DNA of 10,951 nucleotides. Origin: Thermoanaerobacterales bacterium. Its GTDB lineage: Bacteria; Bacillota; Thermosediminibacteria; Thermosediminibacterales; Tepidanaerobacteraceae. The notes under the pieces are model-generated. The model worked only from the letters and a program-made list of their open reading frames with translations. It was not told where the DNA came from and ran no database searches. The stretch covers positions 1 to 10,951 of the forward strand of contig DUNY01000156.1 in NCBI GenBank assembly GCA_012839145.1, given 5' to 3'. Shown here one piece after another: positions 1 through 6,394 of the stretch. Position 1 is the stretch's first letter; the number at the start of each line of letters is the position of its first letter. A program made the position numbers and the translations under genes.

Positions 1-2
1 GC

Positions 3-410
3 CTTTCAAAGCAAGAAATAATTAAAGAAATGACCGATACACATAATAAAATCAAAGAGCTGACCGGTCAAAAGGCAACTTTATTTAGACCCCCTTTTGG
101 CGACTACAGCAACACCCTTATAACCACCTGCAATGAATCAGGTTATCATGTTATCCAGTGGGATGTTGATTCCTTGGACTGGAAGGATTTAAGTGCAAGC
201 GCAATTTATGACAGGGTAATAGGTCAAATAAAACCCGGTTCCATAGTGCTGTTTCATAATAACGGAAAACATACAGGAGAAGCTTTAGATCCAATTATAA
301 AGGAGCTCCATAATCGTGGCTATAAGATCGTACCTATTTCAGAGCTTTTAATAAAAGGAGATTACTATATAGATAAATCCAGCGGCGAGATGAGAAAAGG
401 TAAGATGTAA
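3..410 (+). CDS. Polysaccharide deacetylase (NodB domain), C-terminal part, 5' end outside window
   Basis: The frame is open from base 3, before the first in-frame ATG at 30, so this is the C-terminal 135 residues of a longer protein. The visible part carries the later NodB motifs (PF01522): an RPPFG motif (bases 87-101), a WDVDSLDW segment that fits the conserved Asp-Trp motif, and GSIVLFHNN with the catalytic-region histidine at 255-257. The metal-binding Asp-Asp and His-x-x-x-His motifs would lie upstream and cannot be checked. These enzymes remove N- or O-acetyl groups from peptidoglycan or other polysaccharides outside the membrane. The short size and spacing resemble the PdaA/PdaB sporulation and cortex group, but that subgroup is an inference. 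A terminator follows directly, so this is the last gene of its unit. Confidence 0.85.
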   Translation, partial: LSKQEIIKEMTDTHNKIKELTGQKATLFRPPFGDYSNTLITTCNESGYHVIQWDVDSLDWKDLSASAIYDRVIGQIKPGSIVLFHNNGKHTGEALDPIIKELHNRGYKIVPISELLIKGDYYIDKSSGEMRKGKM

Positions 411-411
411 G

Positions 412-443
412 CACCCTGTGTTATGCTGTTAGGGTGTTTTTTT
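412..443 (+). terminator. Rho-independent terminator of the deacetylase gene
   Basis: The stem CACCCT (412-417) pairs with AGGGTG (431-436) and is followed by seven T (437-443). It starts one base after the deacetylase stop codon and separates that gene from the two-component operon. Confidence 0.8.
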
Positions 444-472
444 GACTTTGGAATAACTTAAGCATTCATATG

Positions 473-501
473 TTGACGGGTTTACCGGTAAAATCTATAA
501 T
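473..501 (+). promoter_or_regulatory. SigA-type promoter of the two-component operon, with a palindrome in the spacer
   Basis: TTGACG (473-478) and TATAAT (496-501) are separated by exactly 17 bases, a near-consensus vegetative promoter, giving a start near 508 and a leader of about 84 bases. The spacer holds the perfect 12-base palindrome TTTACCGGTAAA (481-492), where a bound dimer would block RNA polymerase. Downstream, AGGTCA (527-532) and AGGTAA (536-541 and 543-548) form loose direct repeats of unknown meaning. Confidence 0.75.
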
Positions 502-591
502 ATTAGTAAGGGTTTTAAAAAAGACCAGGTCAAAAAGGTAAGAGGTAAAAAATAACGGATTCAATGGTGTATTAATCAGGGGGGCAAAGAT

Positions 592-1281
592 GTGCATAAT
601 ATAAGAATATTGGTTGTTGATGATGAAAAGCGCATAGTGGATTTAGTAAGATTGTATTTGGAAAAGGAAGGATTTGCGGTAGATGAGGCTTTTAACGGTG
701 AGCAGGCCTTGGATATGATGTCCAAGACATCATATGACCTCATCATTCTGGATCTGATGCTCCCTGTAGTAGATGGTTGGACTGTATGCAAAGAACTTAG
801 AAAAAAATATGATACACCTGTTATAATGCTGACAGCTAGAGGTGAAGAGTTCGACAAAGTCTTGGGGTTTGAACTGGGAGCAGATGATTATGTGGTAAAA
901 CCCTTTAGCCCTAGAGAACTAACAGCTAGGGTTAAGGCGCTCTTAAGGCGTATGGTTTCTAAAGATGACGGTGAAACTGATGTTTTGGTTTTTCCCAACT
1001 TGTTTATAGATCCGGCAGCCAGAGTGGTCAAGGTAGATGATAAAGAAGTTACACTTACTCCAAAGGAATTTGACCTCTTATATTTTATGGCCAAAAACAA
1101 GGACAGGGTATTTAATCGGGAAAAATTATTGGAAGAAGTTTGGGGTTATGATTTTTACGGCAGTCTCCGAACTGTTGACACACATATAAAACAACTACGA
1201 GAAAAACTAGGTCGTAGCCGAGCTGCCTCATATATAAACACCATATGGGGTATTGGTTATAAATTTGAGGTGGAAGAGTGA
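592..1281 (+). CDS. OmpR/PhoB-family response regulator, ResD-like
   Basis: A 229-residue DNA-binding response regulator. The receiver domain (about 4-118) has the acidic pair D10/D11, phosphoacceptor D54 in LILDLMLP, T81 and K103 followed by PF. A winged-helix effector domain (about 130-227) ends in the usual DTHIKQLREKLG and WGIGYKF segments. Start: the ATG at 590 runs straight into a stop, so the GTG at 592 is used, seven bases after the strong site AGGGGGGC (578-585). The receiver domain, including the KPFSPRE stretch, looks most like ResD of Bacillus, the regulator of anaerobic and redox responses; assignment within the ResD/PhoP/WalR group is tentative. It is the first gene of an operon and overlaps the kinase gene by four bases. 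Confidence 0.93.
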   Translation: MHNIRILVVDDEKRIVDLVRLYLEKEGFAVDEAFNGEQALDMMSKTSYDLIILDLMLPVVDGWTVCKELRKKYDTPVIMLTARGEEFDKVLGFELGADDYVVKPFSPRELTARVKALLRRMVSKDDGETDVLVFPNLFIDPAARVVKVDDKEVTLTPKEFDLLYFMAKNKDRVFNREKLLEEVWGYDFYGSLRTVDTHIKQLREKLGRSRAASYINTIWGIGYKFEVEE

Positions 1282-2996
1282 ACCCGAAAAAAAGCATTAT
1301 AACAAAATTATGGCTTTACATGACAATTTTGACAATTGTTACCCTTTTGTTCTCAGGACTGGTGCTTTCCAGTGTTTTTGAGGACTTTTATTTTAACATG
1401 CGAAAAAATGAGATGATAAACGAAGGGCAGCAGTTAATATCTTTAATTTTGGGTGGTACAAATCCCACCGAGCTCCTTGATGTAAGCAAATTCATCAATG
1501 CTCATGCGGTGTTAATAGACAGGCGGGACTTGGTTCAAGCCAGTTCAAATATAATAAAACTCAAAGGCGTGGCAATTGGGTCAAAAGAGCTGGCTGAGGT
1601 CTTAAAGGGCAATATTGTAGTGCATAAAGGCCATATGCCCCAGTTTGACGCATCAATGCTAACAGTGGCTTTACCTATAAGGACTGAGGCTGGCGTAGCC
1701 GGCGGTCTTATACTATATTCACCCATGTCGTCAATTGAAAACACCGTATGGCAGATAAGACGCTTGATATTATTTGCTGCAGCCATAGCAGTAATGATTT
1801 CCACAGGATTAAGTTTTGTATTATCGAGGACTATATCAAAGCCGCTGGTACAAATGAAAAAAGTTGCACAGGAAATGGCAAAGGGTGAATTTAAGAGCAA
1901 AGTTGATGTGGATACTGAGGATGAAATCGGAACTTTGGCTAAGACCATGAATTATTTATCCGATGCCTTGAATGAAAATATTAATGCATTGGACCAGGAA
2001 AAAAAGCAACTGCAAAATGTACTGCTAAGTATGACCGACGGTGTTATCACATTTGATGCTCAAGGGCATGTTATAATGGCTAATCCCCAAGCGATTGATA
2101 TTATGCCGAAAGTGAAAGAAAATGAAAACAATTATTTTAACATATTGAAACCAATGGTAGAACGAGTAAAGGACAGCGGAGAATATGTAAGTGGTGAAAA
2201 AAAGATTAATGGAAAAACCATAAGTGCAAGGATGGTTCCACTCTTTGATGAAGATGCAAAGCTTTGGGGAATATTAGCAGTATTGCAGGATGTTACTAGG
2301 GAAAGAAAACTGGAGGATTTAAGGAGAGAATTCTTAGGAGATGTTTCTCATGAACTGAGAACACCTCTTACGTATCTGCAGGGATATACTGAGGCTCTCT
2401 TGGATGACATGGTTGAAAATCGGAAAGAGCGTGATAAATATCTAAATATCATTCTTGAAGAGACACTGAGATTACGTCGATTAGTGGATGAGTTATTGGA
2501 GCTTTCACATATAGAGGCAGGCCATTTAAATATCAAGAAAGACAATGTATCTATTAAGAATTTGGTGGAAAGAGTTTCTAAAAAAGTCTTACCTCTTTGT
2601 GACCATAAAAACATAGAATTGACAACGGAAATAGAAGATGTGCCAACAGTTATTGCCGATGAAGATCGTATCGAGCAAGTATTGATAAATCTTGTGGACA
2701 ATGCTGTAAGGTATTCTGCCGACGGAGGCACAACAACTATAAGAGTAAAAACATGCACGGAAGGCGTTATTGTTTCCGTAAAAGACAGCGGCCCTGGGAT
2801 ACCTGAACAAGAGCTTCCCTTCATTTGGGAAAGGTTTTATAAGGTGGACAAGTCTAGAACCCGGCAAAAAAGCGGTACCGGGTTAGGCCTTGCTATAGTT
2901 AAAAAAATTATTGAGTTGCACGAGGGCCGAGTTTGGGCCCAAAACAGTCCGGGAGGCGGAACCGAATTTTCCTTTTTCCTACCTTGGAAAATATAA
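1278..2996 (+). CDS. Membrane sensor histidine kinase with HAMP and PAS domains (ResE/PhoR/WalK-like)
   Basis: A 572-residue kinase that partners the preceding regulator; its GTG start overlaps the regulator's TGA stop (GTGA), implying translational coupling. Order: transmembrane helix 1 (about 11-31), an extracytoplasmic sensor region of about 125 residues, helix 2 (about 161-182), HAMP (about 183-235), a PAS-type region (about 246-345) and the HisKA dimerisation helix with phosphoacceptor H358 in DVSHELRTPL. The ATPase domain has an N box with N475 in LINLVDNAVRYS, a G1 box DSGPGIPE, an F box around FIWERFYKVDKSR and a G2 box GTGLGLAIV. All catalytic boxes are intact. The layout matches ResE, PhoR and WalK alike; the signal cannot be read from the sequence. 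No strong terminator follows. Confidence 0.93.
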   Translation: MNPKKSIITKLWLYMTILTIVTLLFSGLVLSSVFEDFYFNMRKNEMINEGQQLISLILGGTNPTELLDVSKFINAHAVLIDRRDLVQASSNIIKLKGVAIGSKELAEVLKGNIVVHKGHMPQFDASMLTVALPIRTEAGVAGGLILYSPMSSIENTVWQIRRLILFAAAIAVMISTGLSFVLSRTISKPLVQMKKVAQEMAKGEFKSKVDVDTEDEIGTLAKTMNYLSDALNENINALDQEKKQLQNVLLSMTDGVITFDAQGHVIMANPQAIDIMPKVKENENNYFNILKPMVERVKDSGEYVSGEKKINGKTISARMVPLFDEDAKLWGILAVLQDVTRERKLEDLRREFLGDVSHELRTPLTYLQGYTEALLDDMVENRKERDKYLNIILEETLRLRRLVDELLELSHIEAGHLNIKKDNVSIKNLVERVSKKVLPLCDHKNIELTTEIEDVPTVIADEDRIEQVLINLVDNAVRYSADGGTTTIRVKTCTEGVIVSVKDSGPGIPEQELPFIWERFYKVDKSRTRQKSGTGLGLAIVKKIIELHEGRVWAQNSPGGGTEFSFFLPWKI

Positions 2997-3003
2997 ACAA
3001 TTT

Positions 3004-3031
3004 AAAAAAGCCTCCCTTTAGGGGTGTCTTT
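3004..3031 (+). terminator. Weak or decayed terminator after the kinase gene
   Basis: An A-rich run, then GCCTCCC, the loop TTTA, and GGGGTGTC followed by TTT. The arms look like a GCCTCCC/GGGAGGC terminator that has lost some pairs, so only the TCCC/GGGG core still pairs well. Position just after the kinase stop supports the reading, but efficiency would be low. Confidence 0.3.
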
Positions 3032-3039
3032 AGGAAACT

Positions 3040-3074
3040 ATCATTTTGAGCGAAGCGAAGGAGCTCAAAATGAT
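3040..3074. repeat. REP-like palindrome, copy 1 (12-bp perfect arms)
   Basis: ATCATTTTGAGC (3040-3051) and GCTCAAAATGAT (3063-3074) are perfect inverted repeats around the 11-base loop GAAGCGAAGGA. The left arm plus GCGAAGCGAAG resembles a dispersed intergenic repeat I recall from many bacterial genomes (CATTCTGAGCG-AGCGAAG-AATCT type). Related copies lie at 3172-3235 and 10321-10373. It sits in the gap between the convergent kinase and alanine dehydrogenase genes; an open frame across 3024-3257 is best seen as a by-product of these repeats. Confidence 0.7.
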
Positions 3075-3135
3075 TCCTTAACTGTGTTCATAATTTTCAT
3101 GCGGTACCTGCCACGATCAATGAAAGCATTTTTTA

Positions 3136-3263
3136 TCATTGTTATGAATATGACGTTTCTGGACAGAACCGGCATTTTGAGTGGTAGCGAAGAATCTTAT
3201 CCTTTAGATCCTTCAGGCAAAGCCTTCAGAATGACAACCAAGCAGGGAATTTCATAACAATGA
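3136..3263. repeat. Possible MITE-like unit: REP copy 2 flanked by 13-bp inverted repeats
   Basis: TCATTGTTATGAA (3136-3148) is an exact reverse complement of TTCATAACAATGA (3251-3263). Between them lies a second REP-like copy (3172-3235), beginning CATTTTGAG and ending CAGAATGAC, with a nested hairpin in which GAAGAATCT and AGATCCTTC pair apart from one mismatch. The whole is 128 bases and codes for nothing convincing. With copy 1 it fills most of the 320-base gap 2997-3316; nothing else is evident there. Confidence 0.45.
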
Positions 3264-3316
3264 CAGCAATACTTCCTTACAGCACGCCTTCTTTACAGGG
3301 GAGATTTTTCTGAAGA

Positions 3317-4441
3317 TCAGAAATCCTTTATTACTTCTTCCACCGGATAATACGGTAGGTTATGGGCATCAGCAACAGCGGAATTTGTAATTTTGCCGTT
3401 CATGATGTTTATGCCTTTTGCCAGGGCCTTATCATCCAAAACAGCTTGCTTCCAACCCTTCTTTGCCATTTCCAGTAAATACGGCAAGGTGGCATTGGTC
3501 AGTGCCAGGGTGGAAGTGCGAGGTACCGCACCGGGAATATTTGAAACCGCATAGTGAATTACACCGTGTTTTACAAATACAGGGTCAGCATGGGTTGTGG
3601 GATGTTCAATAGTTTCAACGCAACCTCCCTGGTCGATAGCCACATCAACGATAACACTTCCCGGCTGCATTTTTTTAACCATTTCCTCAGTGATTACCTT
3701 TGGAGTTTTAGCACCGGGAATAAGGACTGCACCTACTACAAGATCTGCATATTTGGTTGCTTTGGAAAGGTTAAAACGGTTTGAATATAAAGTTTCTATT
3801 CTTCCCAAAAAAATATCTTCAAGATATCGCAGTCTGTCGACATTAATATCAATTACGGTTACACGGGCGCCCAGTCCCATTGCTCTTCTGATAGCACCGG
3901 TTCCGACAGTGCCTGCTCCAACAACTACTACAGATGCAGGGGTCACACCCGGCACTCCTTCCAGCAAAATACCTTTACCTCCGCGAGTCTTTTCAAGGTA
4001 TATGGCACCTTCCTGAATAGCCATACGACCTGCCACTTCGCTCATAGGTGTTAAAAGAGGAAGACTTCTATCGTGACGCTGAACCGTTTCATAAGCTATA
4101 GCGGTCATCCCGGAATCCATGATAGTTCTGGTAAGATTCAAATCAGCCGCTAAGTGAAGATAAGCAAAAAAGACTAAGTCTGGTCTCAAATACTCATATT
4201 CAGACTCATGTGGCTCCTTGACTTTTACCATTAGTTCACTGTTTTTCCATACGTCAGAGGCATTGTTTATGATTTCTGCTCCTGCGGCTTTGTAACTTTC
4301 GTCAGAAAAACCGGAACCTAATCCGGCGCCTTTTTCAATCAGGACCCGATGGCCGCAAGCTGTAAGAGTGTCTACACCAGCAGGGGTCATGGCAACGCGA
4401 TTTTCCTGTTCTTTTAATTCTTTAACAACACCAATAATCAT
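3317..4441 (-). CDS. ald: Alanine dehydrogenase (NAD-dependent)
   Basis: A 374-residue enzyme interconverting L-alanine and pyruvate with ammonia and NADH, acting in the cytoplasm in alanine catabolism or nitrogen assimilation. With this start the catalytic set falls at the numbers known for the family: R15 and K75 (pyruvate binding), H96 (catalytic), S134, D198 closing the nucleotide fold, and D270 in AIDQGG. The NAD-binding glycine motif GAGTVG is at 175-180. Start: a Met nine codons further upstream is open, but GAGGAGG (4450-4456, minus strand) lies eight bases before the ATG at 4441 and the family begins MIIG-VKE, so the shorter form is chosen. Length is normal (about 370). It is divergent from the LUD gene and convergent with the kinase gene. 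Confidence 0.96.
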   Translation of the reverse strand: MIIGVVKELKEQENRVAMTPAGVDTLTACGHRVLIEKGAGLGSGFSDESYKAAGAEIINNASDVWKNSELMVKVKEPHESEYEYLRPDLVFFAYLHLAADLNLTRTIMDSGMTAIAYETVQRHDRSLPLLTPMSEVAGRMAIQEGAIYLEKTRGGKGILLEGVPGVTPASVVVVGAGTVGTGAIRRAMGLGARVTVIDINVDRLRYLEDIFLGRIETLYSNRFNLSKATKYADLVVGAVLIPGAKTPKVITEEMVKKMQPGSVIVDVAIDQGGCVETIEHPTTHADPVFVKHGVIHYAVSNIPGAVPRTSTLALTNATLPYLLEMAKKGWKQAVLDDKALAKGINIMNGKITNSAVADAHNLPYYPVEEVIKDF

Positions 4442-4496
4442 CTTTTTTGCCTCCTCAAAAAAATGCAAGTATTAAGTAAAAATAAATATATTTAAA

Positions 4497-4525
4497 AGTA
4501 TATCAAAAAAACAGGAATTAAACCA
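4497..4525 (-). promoter_or_regulatory. Probable ald promoter (extended -10)
   Basis: On the minus strand TGaTATACT (TATACT at 4502-4497) forms an extended -10, with TGGTTT 17 bases upstream (4525-4520) as a weak -35. It would give a leader of about 50 bases before the ald ATG. For the divergent LUD gene only a poor candidate was seen (TTCATA 4550-4555, TATATT 4572-4577, 16-base spacer). Confidence 0.45.
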
Positions 4526-4613
4526 GTACAATTTTTTTTAAGAGGATAATTCATAAGAGTTATAGAATTTATATATTATTAATTTTATCTAATCTTGAAA
4601 AGGAAGTGTTAGA

Positions 4614-5225
4614 GTGAAGGAAATCGTAAAGACCACAATTGAATCATTAAAGAAAAACAATATCAAAGCCTATTATTTTACTGACATAGATTCTGCGGCC
4701 GACGCCCTACTGGATGAGATTGTCTCAGATGGTGTAGTGGGTATAGGAGGCTCATTGACCGTAAAATCTTTGGCAATAGCTCAAAAGCTAATACAAAGGG
4801 GCAACAAGGTTTTTTGGCACTGGTTGGAGGATACTCCCGAACGACAAGAAAATGCCAGAAAAGAAGCTTTACTGTGCGATGTATATATAACGAGTACAAA
4901 TGCATTAACTCAAAAAGGTCAACTGGTAAATACCGATGGCACTGGAAACAGGGTGGCTTCAATGATATTTGGACCTAAAAAGGTTATCATTGTTTGCGGA
5001 ACTAATAAGATTGTCAAGGATTTGGATGAAGCATTGGAAAGAATTAAAACAAGTGCTGTGATGAATGCAAAACGATTAGGATCTAACACACCCTGTGTAA
5101 CCACAGGAAAATGTACCGATTGTAACAGCGAGAATAGAATATGTAGGATAACTACTATTATTGACAGAAAGCCTTTCCAAACAGAAATGACAGTAATGAT
5201 AATAGACAAAGAACTGGGATATTAA
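4614..5225 (+). CDS. LUD-domain protein (LutC/YkgG-related, DUF162) with C-terminal four-cysteine motif
   Basis: A 203-residue protein of the LUD family (PF02589), named from lactate-utilisation proteins LutB and LutC. Visible family marks are GIGGSLTV (43-50), ITSTNALTQKGQLVNTDGTG (92-111) and the strand KKVIIVCGTNKIV (122-134). The C-terminal part carries C161, C167, C170 and C177 in the pattern C-x5-C-x2-C-x6-C, found in the short clostridial members and suited to an iron-sulfur cluster or zinc, though no such role is shown here. No lutA or lutB lies nearby, so a lactate-oxidation role is not supported; it stands alone, divergent from alanine dehydrogenase. The GTG start follows AGGAAG (4601-4606) by seven bases. 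The precise biochemical function is unknown. Confidence 0.85.
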   Translation: MKEIVKTTIESLKKNNIKAYYFTDIDSAADALLDEIVSDGVVGIGGSLTVKSLAIAQKLIQRGNKVFWHWLEDTPERQENARKEALLCDVYITSTNALTQKGQLVNTDGTGNRVASMIFGPKKVIIVCGTNKIVKDLDEALERIKTSAVMNAKRLGSNTPCVTTGKCTDCNSENRICRITTIIDRKPFQTEMTVMIIDKELGY

Positions 5226-5287
5226 TTAATAATAAGAACGTAAAAATATTAGAGTTCAGTAGAGAGTATTGAAAAAAGACAGGTATA

Positions 5288-5316
5288 TTTACAGCTTGCC
5301 CTTCTAATACTATAGT
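5288..5316 (+). promoter_or_regulatory. Promoter of the tatA-tatC operon
   Basis: TTTACA (5288-5293) and TATAGT (5311-5316), each five of six to consensus, are spaced by exactly 17 bases, giving a start near 5323 and a leader of about 24 bases. It lies in the 121-base gap after the LUD gene, so tatAC is probably an independent unit. Confidence 0.65.
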
Positions 5317-5346
5317 TTACAAGGTATATTGAAGGGGTGAATTGCT

Positions 5347-5508
5347 GTGTTTAATATAGGTACATCAGAATTATTGATAATCCTGGTTTTGTCATTAATA
5401 ATACTCGGCCCGGGAAAGCTGCCTGAGGTTGGGCAAGCATTAGGAAAGGCCCTAGGAGAATTTAAACGAGCGGTGCGGGAAATCAGGGATGACGCTGATA
5501 AAAAATGA
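5347..5508 (+). CDS. tatA: Twin-arginine translocase subunit TatA, short form
   Basis: A 53-residue protein. It is the pore-forming component of the Tat system, which exports folded proteins across the cytoplasmic membrane. It has a short N-terminal membrane helix (about 6-20), the hinge GPGKLPEVG (21-29) and an amphipathic helix (ALGKALGEFKRAVREI, 31-46) ending in a charged tail. The residue before the hinge glycine is Leu20 where most TatA proteins have Phe. It is shorter than E. coli TatA, lacking the long acidic tail. The GTG start is supported by AAGGGGTGA ending nine bases upstream. Its TGA stop overlaps the tatC ATG (ATGA), so the two are translationally coupled. No TatB is present, as in most Firmicutes, where one TatA does both jobs. 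Confidence 0.92.
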   Translation: MFNIGTSELLIILVLSLIILGPGKLPEVGQALGKALGEFKRAVREIRDDADKK

Positions 5509-6194
5509 ATGATGAAAAGCTTCCTTTTGCATTGCATTTAGAGGAATTACGCGGCCGATTGCTGATATGTTTATTTGTCATATCAATCTTAAGCTTGACT
5601 AGCTTTGTTATTTGGCCAAAGATTATCTCTTTAATGTGGATAAACGATATAAGTATGATTTATATAAGCCCTCAGGAGGCTTTTTTGACAAGAATAAAAG
5701 TTTCCTCAATTTGTGGATTGCTTGGGTCTATACCGGTTATTTTGCACCAAATTTGGAAATTTATAAAACCGGCACTTACCGAAAGGGAGAGGAAGCTGAT
5801 AATTAGTCTGGGAATTGTTTCCACAGTTTTGCTTTTTGCCGGAATTTATTTTAATGTGTTTATTGTAACACCCATTGTTGTCAATTTTTTTTTAAGATCA
5901 TCCCAACCTACCTTAAAACCCCTTATCTCCATATCAAACTATGCATCCTTTTTAATGAATATGACCTTGGCCTTTGCTCTGATATCACAACTTCCACTGC
6001 TTATGATGCTTGCTGCAGTGTTAGGGCTGGTAAACTTTCATAGTTTGAGTAAATATAGAAAAATAACGGTTATAGGGATATTTATTTTGGCTGCAGTACT
6101 TACACCCCCCGATGCTTTATCACAACTGGCATTAGCCTTACCTATGTGGGGATTATATGAATTGAGCCTTATATTTATTAAAATCATCCGTTGA
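5505..6194 (+). CDS. tatC: Twin-arginine translocase subunit TatC
   Basis: A 229-residue polytopic membrane protein. TatC is the receptor for twin-arginine signal peptides and recruits TatA. Family marks: HLEELRGRL (11-19) in the cytoplasmic N-terminus, PQEAF (56-60), QIWKFIKPALTERE (82-95) whose last Glu corresponds to the functionally important Glu103 of E. coli, and TPPDALSQLALALPMWGLYE (200-219). Six hydrophobic helices are apparent. It is slightly shorter than usual (about 240-255) but nothing essential seems missing. It forms a minimal TatAC operon with the preceding gene. No Tat substrate with a twin-arginine signal is seen in the window; the secreted hydrolase at 9238 has a Sec-type signal. 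Confidence 0.95.
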   Translation: MNDEKLPFALHLEELRGRLLICLFVISILSLTSFVIWPKIISLMWINDISMIYISPQEAFLTRIKVSSICGLLGSIPVILHQIWKFIKPALTERERKLIISLGIVSTVLLFAGIYFNVFIVTPIVVNFFLRSSQPTLKPLISISNYASFLMNMTLAFALISQLPLLMMLAAVLGLVNFHSLSKYRKITVIGIFILAAVLTPPDALSQLALALPMWGLYELSLIFIKIIR

Positions 6195-6199
6195 TTTAG

Positions 6200-6219
6200 G
6201 CTTGCAGCAAACTGCGGGC
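6200..6219 (+). other. Small hairpin after tatC
   Basis: GCTTGCAG (6200-6207) and CTGCGGGC (6212-6219) pair over eight positions with two G-U wobbles around a CAAA loop, six bases past the tatC stop. There is no T-tract on either side, so it is not a canonical terminator; it could protect the 3' end of the tatAC message. Confidence 0.4.
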
Positions 6220-6222
6220 AAT

Positions 6223-6245
6223 AAAAAAGGCAGGATAAACCTGCC
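6223..6245 (-). terminator. Intrinsic terminator on the minus strand
   Basis: On the minus strand GGCAGG (6245-6240), loop TTTAT and CCTGCC (6234-6229) are followed by six T (6228-6223). On the plus strand the same stem is followed by GGAGGGG and has no T-tract, so it terminates leftward transcription. No minus-strand protein gene lies to its right, which points to a small RNA gene. Confidence 0.75.
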
Positions 6246-6301
6246 GGAGGGGGGCTGTAGCAAAAGTTTTAAAAGGGGGATTTTAAAAGCTATTTAAGCT
6301 T
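6223..6301 (-). ncRNA. Candidate small regulatory RNA with C-rich loops (about 79 nt)
   Basis: Defined by an extended -10 on the minus strand at 6316-6308 and the intrinsic terminator at 6245-6223. The predicted RNA has a hairpin whose arms are both UUUUAAAA (6288-6281 and 6274-6267) with loop UCCCCC (6280-6275), backed by UAGC/GCUA. Then comes the unpaired GCCCCCCUCC (6255-6246) and the terminator stem. C-rich single-stranded segments that pair with Shine-Dalgarno sites are the hallmark of RsaE/RoxS and FsrA RNAs in Firmicutes. Here GCCCCCCU is exactly complementary to the ribosome-binding site of the response regulator (578-585) and UCCCCCUUU to that of the serine hydrolase (9222-9230). No sequence homology to a named RNA is claimed. 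Confidence 0.5.
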
Positions 6302-6307
6302 ACATTT

Positions 6308-6316
6308 ATTATAGCA
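6308..6316 (-). promoter_or_regulatory. Extended -10 promoter for the candidate small RNA
   Basis: On the minus strand TGcTATAAT (6316-6308) is a perfect extended -10. No good -35 is placed at 16-18 bases; the nearest is TTTTCA (6334-6329) at only 15. A strong -10 with a poor -35 is what an activator-dependent promoter looks like, and repeated TGTGR motifs lie just upstream. Confidence 0.5.
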
Positions 6317-6325
6317 TTGAGTTTT

Positions 6326-6377
6326 GGTGAAAATTTGTGGTAAATGTGATGGTTTTGTGATATAGGAAATCTTGTGG
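6326..6377 (+). promoter_or_regulatory. Phased TGTGR repeats, possible response-regulator binding sites
   Basis: GGTGA (6326), TGTGG (6336), TGTGA (6345), TGTGA (6356) and TGTGG (6373) recur at steps of 10, 9, 11 and 17 bases, so the first four lie on one helical face. TTTGTGA at 6354-6360 matches the first seven bases of the ResD consensus as I recall it from Bacillus (TTTGTGAAT). They sit at about -25 to -76 of the candidate small RNA start and also just upstream of the arsR promoter. The binding protein is inferred, not shown. Confidence 0.3.
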
Positions 6378-6394
6378 AAAAGTATCCCATAATT

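Noticed and set aside
3024-3257. A 77-codon open frame between the kinase and ald genes
   Set aside because: It lies across REP/MITE-like inverted repeats, has no ribosome-binding site and no recognisable domain; its composition follows the repeats.
3300-3329. A hairpin (TTTCTGA/TCAGAAA) over the ald stop codon as its terminator
   Set aside because: There is no T-tract on the minus strand after the stem, so it is not a convincing intrinsic terminator.
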